Assembly: GCA_028292405.1 (NCBI GenBank)
Contig: JAQGMJ010000030.1
Location: 318,528 to 382,527 of the forward strand
Direction: 5' to 3'
Length of the DNA stretch: 64,000 bases
Source: Betaproteobacteria bacterium
GTDB taxonomy: Bacteria > Pseudomonadota > Gammaproteobacteria > Burkholderiales > JAEUOS01
Translations under genes and position numbers: made by a program
Notes under the pieces: model-generated
Seen by the model: the letters and a program-made list of their open reading frames with translations, nothing else
What the model was told of the DNA's origin: nothing
Database searches by the model: none
Shown here: positions 19,891-28,722 of the stretch, piece by piece
Numbering within the stretch: position 1 is the stretch's first letter
Layout: each line of letters opens with the position of its first letter

Positions 19891-19967
19891 CATGAAAATC
19901 ATCCGGCTCTGCCGGTGATTTCTCATGCGAATCAGGCCGCACAAAAGTAGGTTTGTACTTTTATGCG
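19891..19967. repeat. Two-hairpin repeat element, copy B (between accA and alkA-like gene)
   Basis: First hairpin: arms 19891-19907 and 19911-19927, 17 bases with two mismatches and a three-base loop. Second hairpin: arms 19938-19947 and 19958-19967 with one mismatch and the loop taggtttgta. The linker and second hairpin align closely with copy A at 9759-9807, including the core caaaag-yaggttt-k-tactttt. As in copy A, the second arm ends one base from the stop codon of a minus-strand gene. Confidence 0.75.
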
Positions 19968-19968
19968 A

Positions 19969-20610
19969 TCAATACGCAACCGGCAGCGGATCCAGCGCCC
20001 GCCACATATACCAGGTGCCGACCGAGCGCCACGGCGCCCAGTTCTCGCCGACCTCGCGCAGTTCGCTGCGGGTCAGTTTTTCGCCGGCGAAGTAATGCAG
20101 GCTGACCGCCTTCTGCAGGCCGATGTCGTCGGCGGGGAAGACGTTCGGGCGCATCAGGTTGAAGATCAGGAACATCTCGGCGGTCCAGCGACCGATGCCG
20201 CGGATGTCGGTGAGCGCGGTGATCACCGTCTCGTCGTCGAGCACCTGCCAGTCCTCGATGTTGACGCCGCCCTGCTTGAAGTGGGCCGCCAGATCGAGGA
20301 TGTACTCCGCCTTGCGCTGCGACAGCCCGCAGGCCCGCAGCTTTTCCATCTTCATCCGCGCCACCTTCACCGGCGTGAACTCGGTGACGGAAGCGAACAA
20401 CCGTCCCCACACCGCCTCGGCCGCCTTCACCGAGATCTGCTGGCCGACGATGGAACGCGCCAGCGTGAGGAAGGGGTCGCCGCGCGTCTGCAGGCAGTCG
20501 TCCTCGTACTTGGGAATCAGGCGGCGCAGCACGCGGTCGCAGCGCATCAAGTCGCTCTTCGCATCCTCCCAGTAGGCGGGCATGCAGGGGCTAGTGTCCT
20601 TTTTTACCAT
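19969..20610 (-). CDS. AlkA-like DNA-3-methyladenine glycosylase (HhH-GPD family)
   Basis: 213 residues from ATG 20610; an overlapping GTG at 20613 would add one residue. It belongs to the helix-hairpin-helix-GPD glycosylases. SIVGQQISVKAA is the early signature, LTDIRGIGRWTAEMFLIF the hairpin motif, and PADDIGLQKAV contains the catalytic aspartate. It excises alkylated purines such as 3-methyladenine. There are no Cys residues for an iron-sulphur cluster, which excludes the MutY/Nth branch. Its start overlaps the stop of a 36-codon ORF (TGATG), so translation may be coupled. A two-hairpin repeat follows its stop. Confidence 0.88.
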   Translation of the reverse strand: MVKKDTSPCMPAYWEDAKSDLMRCDRVLRRLIPKYEDDCLQTRGDPFLTLARSIVGQQISVKAAEAVWGRLFASVTEFTPVKVARMKMEKLRACGLSQRKAEYILDLAAHFKQGGVNIEDWQVLDDETVITALTDIRGIGRWTAEMFLIFNLMRPNVFPADDIGLQKAVSLHYFAGEKLTRSELREVGENWAPWRSVGTWYMWRALDPLPVAY

Positions 20611-20720
20611 CACGCGGCGCGCCCGGCGGCCATCTCGTTCAACAGGTTCTGCAAAATCATCCGCACCTCTTGGCGACCCAATGCGCTGCCCGGTCCGGCG
20701 GCGGCGTGGCTGCCGGTCAT
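20610..20720 (-). CDS. Small ORF (36 codons) overlapping the alkA-like start
   Basis: ATG 20720 opens a 36-residue frame (MTGSHAAAGPGSALG then RQEVRMILQNLLNEMAAG) whose TGA overlaps the ATG of the glycosylase (TGATG). A perfect TATAAT lies about 22 bases upstream, so the ORF would be near the 5' end of the mRNA. The amphipathic second half looks protein-like. I do not recognise it. It could be a leader peptide that couples translation to the glycosylase, or chance. Confidence 0.4.
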   Translation of the reverse strand: MTGSHAAAGPGSALGRQEVRMILQNLLNEMAAGRAA

Positions 20721-20741
20721 CTGTACTTTCGAAGGCCCGCC

Positions 20742-20747
20742 ATTATA
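20742..20747 (-). promoter_or_regulatory. -10 hexamer upstream of the alkA-like gene
   Basis: The minus strand reads TATAAT here, placing a start point about 15 bases before the 36-codon ORF. No clear -35 hexamer is seen. The rest of the 20748-20860 stretch shows no gene or clear structure. Confidence 0.5.
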
Positions 20748-20863
20748 AAGACGATTCGGCGCCGTGGCGCCCTACCTTGCGAATTTAATGACAATGCCAT
20801 GGGCCTGTTTGCAACGCTCAATGCCGCAGGTGGTAATCCGTCACATGCAGGCCGCTGCGCAGG

Positions 20864-20892
20864 TTGTTGATTCGGATGGGGCGCGCTATAGT
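20864..20892 (+). promoter_or_regulatory. Sigma70-like promoter for the phosphatase-kinase pair
   Basis: TTGTTG (20864-20869) and TATAGT (20887-20892) are separated by 17 bases, a good vegetative-type promoter. A transcript would start near 20899 and carry a leader of about 90 bases before the PP2C gene. Confidence 0.55.
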
Positions 20893-20990
20893 AGCGACGG
20901 AGGGGAACCACAAGGCAGCGTGCGCCGCGCCATGGGTGCGCAAACAGGCAGCGCCCGGGCATTGGTGTTATTCGAGGCCTACCGACAAGA

Positions 20991-21998
20991 ATGATCTACG
21001 AATACGCCAGCGCCGAAAACCTCGGCGACCGCAAGGAACAGCAAGACCGCGTGGCGGTGGTAGCCCACCCGGCCAGTGAGAATTTCGTCCTCGCCGTACT
21101 CGCCGACGGCATGGGCGGCCACACCGGCGGCGCCCTCGCCTCGCAAGCGGTGATCGACGCCACCCTGCCGCTATTTGACACCTTCGTTCCCGGCAAGGAC
21201 GTGCCGAAGAACTGCCTGCGCACCATGATCATGGCCGCGCATGAGAAAGTCGCCGCCGCCGGCCAGGGCTATCAGCGCGACCCGCGCTCCACCGCCGTGC
21301 TCGCCATGGCCGGCCCCGAGCGCCTGGTGTGGGCGCACTGCGGCGACAGCCGGCTTTACCTGTTTCGCGACGGCAAATTCGTCAAGCGTACCGACGACCA
21401 TTCGCTGGTGGAGATTTTGTTCCAGCAGGGCAAGATCACCGAGGCCGAAATGCTCACCCACCCGGAGCGCAGCCGCCTGTTCTCCAGCCTGGGCGGGGAC
21501 GAGCCGCCGACCATCGTCTTCGGCAGCCTGGAAGACCCCGAGGCGGGCGACACGGTGATGCTCGGCTCCGACGGCCTGTGGACCTACTTCGAGCCCTTCG
21601 AGATGGCGCAGCTGATCAGCTACCGCACATTGCCCGATGCCTGCGACCGCCTGATCGCCCTGGCGCGCAACCGGGCTTCCGGCAACGGCGACAATATTTC
21701 CATCGCGCTGATCCGCAAGCCGGCGCCGCAGGGCAAGCGCGGCCTGCTTGGCGCGCTGTTCGGCGGCAAGGCGCCGGCCCCGCCCTCGCCGCTGGAAGAT
21801 GCGCGGCGTTATGTGCAGCATGTGATCACCCATATCGAAGGCTTCGATGGCGAGTTCCTTTCCGAGCAGGTGGAGGCATGCGCCGACGCCGAGGAAATGG
21901 TCAGCCTGATCGGCGGCTGCCAGACCGCCTTGGCCGGACGCATGGGCAAAGACAAATCCGAACTATTTGCCCGCCGGGCGTATGAACTGCTGGCTTAG
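20991..21998 (+). CDS. PP2C-family serine/threonine protein phosphatase
   Basis: 335 residues. The PP2C metal-binding motifs are complete: an early RKEQQDR with the first Asp (about 14-20), LAVLADGMGGHTGG (about 35-48), WAHCGDSRLYLFRDG (about 110-124), TDDHSLVE, GSDGLWTYF and NGDNISIAL (about 233-241). It dephosphorylates Ser/Thr in the cytosol. A C-terminal extension of about 90 residues past the catalytic domain (from about 248, Gly/Pro-rich then helical) is of unknown role. The kinase gene follows by about 20 bases, so the two form an opposing signalling pair. Confidence 0.92.
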   Translation: MIYEYASAENLGDRKEQQDRVAVVAHPASENFVLAVLADGMGGHTGGALASQAVIDATLPLFDTFVPGKDVPKNCLRTMIMAAHEKVAAAGQGYQRDPRSTAVLAMAGPERLVWAHCGDSRLYLFRDGKFVKRTDDHSLVEILFQQGKITEAEMLTHPERSRLFSSLGGDEPPTIVFGSLEDPEAGDTVMLGSDGLWTYFEPFEMAQLISYRTLPDACDRLIALARNRASGNGDNISIALIRKPAPQGKRGLLGALFGGKAPAPPSPLEDARRYVQHVITHIEGFDGEFLSEQVEACADAEEMVSLIGGCQTALAGRMGKDKSELFARRAYELLA

Positions 21999-22019
21999 CG
22001 CCGCTTGGGGAACCGCATC

Positions 22020-23651
22020 GTGGATCAGGATAAAAAAGAAAGCCCCGGGGCGCCAAGCAAAGGCGCGGAGCCTTCGTTCAGCCAGATCCAGAAGGCTGCC
22101 GAGCTCCTGAAGATCAAGCGCTTCGCCCAATCGGGCGCCGCCAGCGCCGCGCCGGCCGCCGAAGCGGCGCTGGCCGAAGCGCCCGCTCCCGCCGCGCAGC
22201 CGTCCGCCGCAACGGCAGCGCCTGCCCCTGCCGCTCCGGTTGCACCGGTTGCCGCCACGCCGGCCGCACCGGCTCCCGTTGCTTCGGCAGTCGCCGCACC
22301 GGCGCCCGCCGCTCCCGCAGCCGCACCTGTCGCAGCCGCACCTGCCGCGGTTGCCGCCAAGCCGGCGCCGGTGGCCGACAAGCCGACCATGTCGCACGGC
22401 CCTTCGATCGCCGAGCCGGTGTCGATGGCGCAGCCGGCGGCCGCACGTGCCGCCGCATCCGCGCCGCAACCCGCTGCCGCGCCGGCCGTAGGAGGCGCCT
22501 CGCGCAACACCGGCGGCACCGTGCCCCACCCCGAGGCGCAGGCCGCCGCGGCCGACGCCGAGCCCTCGCTGCCGGCGGACTACGCGGAGCTTAAGCGCCA
22601 GGCGCTGCTGAAAGCGCAGGCGCAGATGCCGCAGGAGTCGCGGCTGGCCCTGCCGGTGGGCACCAGCCTGCAGGAGTACAACATCGAGTGGACGCTGGGC
22701 ATCGGCGGCTTCGGCATCACCTACCTGGCGCTGGACACCAACCTCGAAGCCGAAGTGGCGATCAAGGAATACTTCCCCAGCGACATGTGCGCCCGCGAGT
22801 CCAGCGGCAAGGTGCGCATCAAGACGCCGGACGAGGAAGAAGCCTTCAAGGAAGGCCTGGACAAGTTCCTCAAGGAATGCCGCGTCCTGGCCAACTTCAA
22901 GCACGCCAACGTGGTGCGCGTCTCGCGCTTCTTCCAGGCCAACAACACCGCCTACATGGTGATGGAGTACGAGTCCGGCGAGTCCTTCAAGGACTGGCTG
23001 GCGGCGCGCAAGACCATCGACGAGGCGCTGCTGCTGAAGATGATCATGCCCCTGCTCGACGGGCTCGACGTCGTGCACAAGGCGGGCTTCCTGCACCGCG
23101 ACATCAAGCCGGCGAACATTTTCGTGCGCCAGGACGACAGCATGGTCCTGCTCGACTTCGGCGCCGCGCGCCATGCCGTCGGCACGCGCAGCCGCAGCCT
23201 CACCACCATCGTCACCCCCGGCTACGCCCCGTTCGAGCAGTACCACTCGCACGGCAAGCAGGGCCCGTGGACCGACCTCTACGCCTTCGGCGGCATGATG
23301 TACTGGGTGATCACCGGCTCCAAGCCGGTGGAGGCGCCCGCGCGCATCAAAAACGACGCCATGATTCCCGCCTCCAAGGCCGGCGCGGGCCGCTACAGCC
23401 CGGCGTTGCTGGCGGCCATTGACTGGGCCCTGGTGCCGGACGAAAACAAGCGCCCGCAGTCGGTCAGCGAGTTGAAGGCGGCGCTGACCGCCGCGACGCC
23501 GGTGGCGGTCCCCGTGCAGCAGGCGCTGCCGCCGGTGGCCCCGCAACCCCTGCCCAAGACCATGATCAAGGCGCCACCCAGGGCCGACGGCAAGACCGAA
23601 GACAGGACCGGCGACGCCAAAAAATGGTGGAAGCCCTGGGGCGCGAAGTAG
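22020..23651 (+). CDS. Hanks-type serine/threonine protein kinase with disordered N-terminus
   Basis: 543 residues from GTG 22020, which has GGGGA 8 bases upstream; TTG 22005 is a weaker alternative. The first 200 residues are Ala/Pro-rich and low-complexity, probably disordered. The kinase domain spans about 218-490: Gly-rich loop LGIGGFGITYLALD, catalytic Lys in VAIKEYF, HRDIKPANIF catalytic loop, LLDFGAAR and APFEQY. No transmembrane helix, PASTA or FHA domain is seen, so it is probably cytosolic. It pairs with the PP2C upstream. The FGITYLA/EQY subtype is common among proteobacterial PpkA-like kinases. Targets are unknown. Confidence 0.92.
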   Translation: MDQDKKESPGAPSKGAEPSFSQIQKAAELLKIKRFAQSGAASAAPAAEAALAEAPAPAAQPSAATAAPAPAAPVAPVAATPAAPAPVASAVAAPAPAAPAAAPVAAAPAAVAAKPAPVADKPTMSHGPSIAEPVSMAQPAAARAAASAPQPAAAPAVGGASRNTGGTVPHPEAQAAAADAEPSLPADYAELKRQALLKAQAQMPQESRLALPVGTSLQEYNIEWTLGIGGFGITYLALDTNLEAEVAIKEYFPSDMCARESSGKVRIKTPDEEEAFKEGLDKFLKECRVLANFKHANVVRVSRFFQANNTAYMVMEYESGESFKDWLAARKTIDEALLLKMIMPLLDGLDVVHKAGFLHRDIKPANIFVRQDDSMVLLDFGAARHAVGTRSRSLTTIVTPGYAPFEQYHSHGKQGPWTDLYAFGGMMYWVITGSKPVEAPARIKNDAMIPASKAGAGRYSPALLAAIDWALVPDENKRPQSVSELKAALTAATPVAVPVQQALPPVAPQPLPKTMIKAPPRADGKTEDRTGDAKKWWKPWGAK

Positions 23652-23669
23652 CCGCCTTTGGTCCATCCA

Positions 23670-23725
23670 CAACGCCCGCCTCAAGCGGGCGTTGTTACAT
23701 AGATGCCCGCCTCAAGCAGGCGTCT
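23670..23725 (+). terminator. Tandem hairpins after the kinase gene
   Basis: The first hairpin has perfect 10-base arms at 23670-23679 and 23685-23694 with loop ctcaa, followed by TT. The second, 23701-23725, repeats the same design (same loop, two mismatches) and is followed by TTTA. They probably end transcription of the phosphatase-kinase operon. The near-identical loops suggest a local duplication. Confidence 0.65.
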
Positions 23726-23757
23726 TTACGTGGGACCCGCGTAGGCCTAAGTAGGCC

Positions 23758-24750
23758 CTATTGCAGGCCGAGGAAGCGCTGCGCGTTGCCACCAAGCATT
23801 TTCGCTTTGGCTTCCTCGCTGAAACCGGAACTGCGGATCAGCCTGCCGATCGACAACTCGCCTAGCGGGAACGGGTAGTCCGAGCCCAGCATCACCTGGC
23901 TCTCGCCCATCACTTCCACCAGCAGGCGCAGGCTGCGCGGGTCGAACACCGCCGAGTCCACCGAGAAGCGGTCGAGGTAGTGGCTGGGCGGATGCTTCGA
24001 CACGCCGCGCGCGATGTCGCGGTTGTGCCAGGCATTTTCCAGGCGTCCGAGCAGGAAGGCGAAGCTGCCGCCGCCGTGGGCGAAGCACAGGCGCAGGTCT
24101 TTCGGCAGTTTGTCGAAGGCGCCGCCAAGGATCATCGCGACAATCGACAGTTGCGTTTCCGCCGGCATCGACACTGTCCACGCCATCATGTGCTTGGCGG
24201 TGCGCGCGCCGCCTATCATGTCCCAGGGGTGCGCCAACACCGCCGCGCCTTCGTGCGCGCAATGGGCGAGAAAACGCACCAGGCCCTCGTCGTCGAGGTC
24301 GCGGTCGCCGACGTGGTTGCCGATCTGCACGCCAAGGTGGCCGGCCTTCATCGCGCGCGTCAACTCCTGGCAGGCGAGGTCGATGTCCTGCAGCGGTACC
24401 TGCGCCAGGGCTTTGAGGCGGCCGCCGCTTTTCGCGCACATCTCAAGGGCCGCGTCGTTGAACAGGCGCGCGCATTCCATCGCTTCTTCCGGCTTGCGCA
24501 TGTAGGCGAACAGCACCGGCGTCGAGCAGATCACCTGCATGTCGATGGCGTCACGGTCCATCTCTTCCAGGCGCTTGGCCACGTCCCAGCAGGCGGAGTA
24601 GACCGGACGGAATTCCTTCTGGCCGATCATCACCATGGCGCGGCCGTCGCCGAGGTGTTTCATCCACGGCCAGTCCGGCGTGCCGAATTTCTTTTCCAGG
24701 TCGGGCCAGGTTTCGGGGAAGAAGTGGGAGTGGATGTCGATGACCGTCAT
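23758..24750 (-). CDS. 2-amino-3-carboxymuconate-6-semialdehyde decarboxylase (ACMSD)
   Basis: 330 residues, amidohydrolase superfamily. The metal-binding motif DIHSHFFPE is at the N-terminus, HPWDMIGG holds a further His near residue 175, FAHGGGSFAFLLGRL follows, and GSDYPFPLGE carries the catalytic-site Asp. This matches zinc-dependent ACMSD, which decarboxylates the ring-cleavage product of 3-hydroxyanthranilate to 2-aminomuconate semialdehyde. The dioxygenase that makes its substrate is encoded about 530 bases upstream in the same direction, past a pseudogene. Context and motifs agree well. Confidence 0.92.
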   Translation of the reverse strand: MTVIDIHSHFFPETWPDLEKKFGTPDWPWMKHLGDGRAMVMIGQKEFRPVYSACWDVAKRLEEMDRDAIDMQVICSTPVLFAYMRKPEEAMECARLFNDAALEMCAKSGGRLKALAQVPLQDIDLACQELTRAMKAGHLGVQIGNHVGDRDLDDEGLVRFLAHCAHEGAAVLAHPWDMIGGARTAKHMMAWTVSMPAETQLSIVAMILGGAFDKLPKDLRLCFAHGGGSFAFLLGRLENAWHNRDIARGVSKHPPSHYLDRFSVDSAVFDPRSLRLLVEVMGESQVMLGSDYPFPLGELSIGRLIRSSGFSEEAKAKMLGGNAQRFLGLQ

Positions 24751-24804
24751 GGTCTTCTTTCCTTGATTCGAGGTGATATCGTGCGGCGAACGCCCGTGCT
24801 CTTG

Positions 24805-25270
24805 TCAGGCCACGCCTGACTTGTCTGGCACGCGGCTGCTCATCGTATAGACGGAGAAAATCCGGAACGGACCGGCTCGGAGTTCTTGAACAAACCTTCT
24901 TCCAAGGCCTGTTTTGCTCAGCAAAGGTATTGAACAGGCAGTAGCGGTTGACCTGAATGGTCTGGCCAGGTAGTTACAGGAAAGCGGCGAGCACTCCGGA
25001 TTGGTATGACCCGAAAACGTGGTTACATCAAAGCCTTTGAGATGCTTATCTAGCGGTTCCTGTACACGGGTAGCGAAAGAGGGTTCAGGCGAAATCGATC
25101 GCCAAAGGCGTGTCGAACAACCAATAACCATTGTGCTTCCGGAAATTGATATAGTCGGCAAAATCCTTCGAAACACATCCGCTCAGAGAGTAGATATCCG
25201 AAACGCCATAGGCCTGCAGCCCATCCGGCTTGGATTCAATTCACTTATAAAGATAGCCAACCGGAATCAT
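24805..25270 (-). pseudogene. Decayed gene between ACMSD and 3-hydroxyanthranilate dioxygenase
   Basis: ATG 25270 starts MIPVGYLYK, then an in-frame TGA (25241-25243), then a good protein-like stretch containing DFADYINFRKHNGYWLFDTP. The frame breaks near 25085 and continues in another frame with ATRVQEPLDKHLKGFDVTTF and PECSPLSCNYLA, then in a third frame with KQALEEGLFKNSEP, and finally GPFRIFSVYT. So one ancestral gene has at least one nonsense and several frameshift or deletion mutations. From memory these segments resemble an uncharacterised, sporadically distributed bacterial family, possibly immunity-type; that needs a search. The DNA is lower in GC than its neighbours, consistent with foreign origin. 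Confidence 0.7.
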
Positions 25271-25283
25271 GGCTCTACCGGCG

Positions 25284-25811
<528 letters not shown>

Positions 25812-26258
25812 TTATTTCGGCAGAGGTTTAGCGGGAGACTGCGGAGCAGCGAGCGGCTTATAGGCAACCGCCTTGATCTCAATGCGCAGGTGCGGATGCG
25901 GCAGCTGGTGTACCGCCACCGTGGTGCGCGCCGGGCCGTCGTAGTCGAAGAACTCGCCGTAGACCTCGTTGTAGCCGCCGAAGTCGCCCATGTCGACCAG
26001 GAAGCTGGTGACTTCGACGCAATCGGACAACTCCGCGCCGGCGCTCTTCAGCACATCGCGGATGTTCTCGATCACCGCGCGCGTCTGCTCGCGGATGTCC
26101 AACTGCATGGTGCCGGCGGCGTCCGCGCTGGCGCCGGCGAAGGTATTGTCGGGCCGGCGGGAACTGGTGCCGGAGACGAAAATAAAGTCACCGGCGCGCC
26201 GGTAGTGCGGGTATTTGCCGCGCGGCCTGGCGCGGCCGGCGATGACTTCGGAACTCAC
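25812..26258 (-). CDS. RidA-family 2-aminomuconate deaminase
   Basis: 148 residues, YjgF/YER057c/UK114 fold. It has the N-terminal [20 protein letters not shown] and the typical C-terminal [20 protein letters not shown] of the deaminase branch used in 2-aminophenol, nitrobenzoate and 3-hydroxyanthranilate breakdown. It converts 2-aminomuconate to 4-oxalocrotonate. Placement immediately upstream of the dioxygenase supports a pathway-specific role over generic enamine scavenging. The dehydrogenase that would supply 2-aminomuconate is not in this window. Confidence 0.85.
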   Translation of the reverse strand: MSSEVIAGRARPRGKYPHYRRAGDFIFVSGTSSRRPDNTFAGASADAAGTMQLDIREQTRAVIENIRDVLKSAGAELSDCVEVTSFLVDMGDFGGYNEVYGEFFDYDGPARTTVAVHQLPHPHLRIEIKAVAYKPLAAPQSPAKPLPK

Positions 26259-26271
26259 GTTAACGCTCCGC

Positions 26272-26946
26272 TTATTGTTCCGCTACGTGCTGCTTGAAAA
26301 AATCCAGGGTGCGCTGGCGTGCTTCCTTGGCCGAGTTGGCCTCGTAGGCGCCGCGCTGGTCGCAGTTGAAACCGTGGTCGGCCGGGTAGACGAACACTTG
26401 CGCGGTGGGGTGCTTGGCCTTGACCTTCTCCACGCCTTCCATCGGGATGTAGCTGTCCTTCTCGCCGAAGTGCATCATCACCGGCACCTTGGGCTGCTCG
26501 TTCACCACGTCAGGAATACCGCCGCCGTAGTAGGGCACGGCCGCGGCCAGGCCCTTGACGCGGGCTGAGCTATACCAGGCGAGCAGGCCGCCGAAGCAAT
26601 AGCCGACGATGCCGACCTTGCCGGCCTTGCCCGCTTCATCGACGGTGGCCTGGATGTCCTGCAGCGCATCGTCGATCTTGGTGGCGGCCTTCAGGCCCAC
26701 GCCCTGCTGCATTTCCGGCATGGTGTAGCCGATGTCCACGCCGGGCTTGACGCGGTCGAACACCGCCGGGGCCAGCGCCAGGTAGCCTTCGGAAGCGTAG
26801 AGGTCGGCGGTCTTGCGGATGTGGTCGTTGACGCCGAAGATTTCCTGGATCACCACGATGGCGCCCTTGGGCTTGCCCGAAGGCTCGGCCTTGTAGCAGG
26901 AAAATTTGTGGCCGTCGGCGGCTGTCAGCGTAATCGTGGTGCCCAT
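26272..26946 (-). CDS. Dienelactone hydrolase family protein
   Basis: 224 residues from ATG 26946, preceded by AGGAG at good spacing; a longer in-frame extension has no such signal. The alpha/beta-hydrolase nucleophile is Cys in [13 protein letters not shown] (about 115-127), with an Asp near EKDSYIP and His in YPADHGFNC, the Cys-Asp-His triad of dienelactone hydrolase. [19 protein letters not shown] is the usual N-terminal signature. It may act in aromatic ring-fission catabolism alongside its neighbours, but many family members are general hydrolases. It is 13 bases upstream of the deaminase and probably heads that operon. Confidence 0.88.
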   Translation of the reverse strand: MGTTITLTAADGHKFSCYKAEPSGKPKGAIVVIQEIFGVNDHIRKTADLYASEGYLALAPAVFDRVKPGVDIGYTMPEMQQGVGLKAATKIDDALQDIQATVDEAGKAGKVGIVGYCFGGLLAWYSSARVKGLAAAVPYYGGGIPDVVNEQPKVPVMMHFGEKDSYIPMEGVEKVKAKHPTAQVFVYPADHGFNCDQRGAYEANSAKEARQRTLDFFKQHVAEQ

Positions 26947-27108
26947 TTTAATCTCCTGAAATCGGTTTGAAATGCGTGTCCGGAATGCGTGGGATGTTGT
27001 TGCGTCCACCGTGGTCTGCAACGCCCGGCCGAGTCGTATACGATGGTGGCTGACGCGATTGTAGCGCTCATTGCGCCCCGCCCGAAACGCCTCCTGGCCA
27101 GATTACCC

Positions 27109-27978
27109 ATGATTAATCTTCACGACATCCGCTACATCCGCCTCGGCAGCCGCGACATCGAAGGCGCGACCCGCTACGCCACCTCCATCCTCGGCCTGCA
27201 GGTTGCCCAACAGGCCGGCAACCCGAAGCACGGCAAGTCGGTGTATTTCCGCAGCGACGCCCGCGACCACACCTTGGTGTATTTCGACGGCGACCCGCGC
27301 GACCACACCGTCGGCTTTTCCGTCGACAGCGTCGCCGAACTGGACTCCGCTGCCGCCAACCTCGACGCCGAACGCATCCCGTTTACGCGCGGCACGCAAG
27401 AGCAATGCGAAGCGCGCCGCGTCGAAGCCTTCATCAACTTCAGGGACCCCACCGGCAACGCCATCGACCTCTGCGTCTGGCCGCACCACTCCGGCACCCG
27501 CTACTTCCCGACCCGCGACGCCGGCATCACCGGCTTTTCCCACATCGGCCTGCGCACCACCGATGCGAAACGCGACGAACGTTTTTGGACAACCGTATTG
27601 TCGGCAAAGGTGTCCGATCGCATCGGCCCAGCTCCGCTCCTCCGTATTGACGAGGTACACCACAAGATCGCCCTCTTCCCCTCGACGTTTGCGGGAGTGC
27701 AGCACATCAACCACCAGGTGGCCGAGGTCGACGACATCATGCGCTCCTGGTACTTCCTCAAGGAAAAAGGTATCCGCATCGTCTTCGGCCCCGGACGCCA
27801 TCCCACCTCCGGCGCGCGCTTTCTCTACTTCGAAGGCCCGGACGGCATGGTCTACGAATACTCCTGCGGCGTGCGCATGGTGACGGATCCGGAGGAGATG
27901 CCGAGGCAGTTTCCGTTTACGGCGGAGTCGTTTTGCATGTGGGGGGCTAAGCCGGATATTCCAGAGTTCAAGACCTGA
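27109..27978 (+). CDS. Two-domain VOC protein, probable type I extradiol dioxygenase
   Basis: 289 residues from ATG 27109, two vicinal-oxygen-chelate modules (about 1-120 and 140-270). The C-terminal module keeps candidate iron ligands: His in GFSHIGL, His in HINHQVAEVDD and Glu in MVYEYSCG. That is the 2-His-1-Glu set of type I extradiol ring-cleavage dioxygenases such as BphC. It is divergent from the dienelactone hydrolase-deaminase-dioxygenase operon, with a 162-base shared promoter region. Function in aromatic catabolism is likely; the substrate is unknown. Such sequences are sometimes labelled only as glyoxalase/bleomycin-resistance proteins. Confidence 0.75.
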   Translation: MINLHDIRYIRLGSRDIEGATRYATSILGLQVAQQAGNPKHGKSVYFRSDARDHTLVYFDGDPRDHTVGFSVDSVAELDSAAANLDAERIPFTRGTQEQCEARRVEAFINFRDPTGNAIDLCVWPHHSGTRYFPTRDAGITGFSHIGLRTTDAKRDERFWTTVLSAKVSDRIGPAPLLRIDEVHHKIALFPSTFAGVQHINHQVAEVDDIMRSWYFLKEKGIRIVFGPGRHPTSGARFLYFEGPDGMVYEYSCGVRMVTDPEEMPRQFPFTAESFCMWGAKPDIPEFKT

Positions 27979-28019
27979 CAACGGTAAAAGACGGTTATTT
28001 GGCGCTGTCGCGGTCCGGC

Positions 28020-28607
28020 TCATGGACTTACTGAAATGCACTCTTGCAGCAATCCCGCGTAGTGAATTTCAAGTAGCTCGAGAACTGGCCTGCTTCCCGA
28101 GTAGTAAGCCGAATCTTCTGCTCGAAATGAGCGCTCTGATGCCAGTCGAGAATATTCTTCCAGTGAACCAACCCTGTTGACTGGATCATCCAGGACCTTC
28201 TGCAAAGACACTTCAAGCAAGCCAGCCTGGGCTTCCGCGCCGATAGATCTCAGCGCAGAGATTGTGGCCAGAGCGTCATCGGTCCCGCGATTGTGAAAAT
28301 ATTGCAAGTGCCCGCCATTGAGCACCTCCGCGTCGTAACAGTAGGCCAGCCAGAACGAATAGAACTCTTCCCGAGACTGCTCACCTGGATGCTTTGCGAG
28401 ATACATAACGAGCGCCCAAACGCGCGCGCTTGATTCTTCCCGCAATTCCTCAGAAGTGATGGTCGCAACGGGTTCCATAAGTATCTGCTCTAGTTCATCT
28501 GCGGCAAAGGTTTCAAGCCACAGCGCCACCCATGCTTGTGTTTCGGCTGGCGAGTTCTCGCGAATCACGACACAGGATTCCACGACGGGTGCCAGTTGCC
28601 TAGCCAT
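28020..28607 (-). CDS. DUF4375 (DMP19-like) protein
   Basis: 195 residues. The signature of the DUF4375 family is clear: SFWLAYCYDAEVLNGG followed by HLQYFHNRGTDDALATISAL (about 95-120). The family has been linked with DNA-mimic DMP19 of Neisseria and with immunity-type roles, but most members are uncharacterised. The gene is visibly lower in GC and uses different codons than the core genes around it, which suggests horizontal gain. It opens the accessory pocket that continues to 30.7 kb. The upstream 115 bases (28608-28722) are AT-rich and hold no gene. Confidence 0.7.
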   Translation of the reverse strand: MARQLAPVVESCVVIRENSPAETQAWVALWLETFAADELEQILMEPVATITSEELREESSARVWALVMYLAKHPGEQSREEFYSFWLAYCYDAEVLNGGHLQYFHNRGTDDALATISALRSIGAEAQAGLLEVSLQKVLDDPVNRVGSLEEYSRLASERSFRAEDSAYYSGSRPVLELLEIHYAGLLQECISVSP

Positions 28608-28722
28608 TGAGGAACTCCAGGATCATTTCGGTCACGATTGTGCAATCACGCAGTACTTTTATAGGCTACATCGCCTCTGTCTCCATAAAGAATATCCCAA
28701 ATCACGGTAAACAACAGTGGTT

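Noticed and set aside
20764..20994. A 76-codon plus-strand frame ahead of the PP2C gene
   Set aside because: It crosses the likely promoter, has no ribosome site and has no protein-like pattern.
24805..25176. An open frame of 123 codons on the minus strand as an intact gene
   Set aside because: Only its middle part reads as protein; better-matching continuations lie in the other two frames, so it is one piece of a pseudogene.
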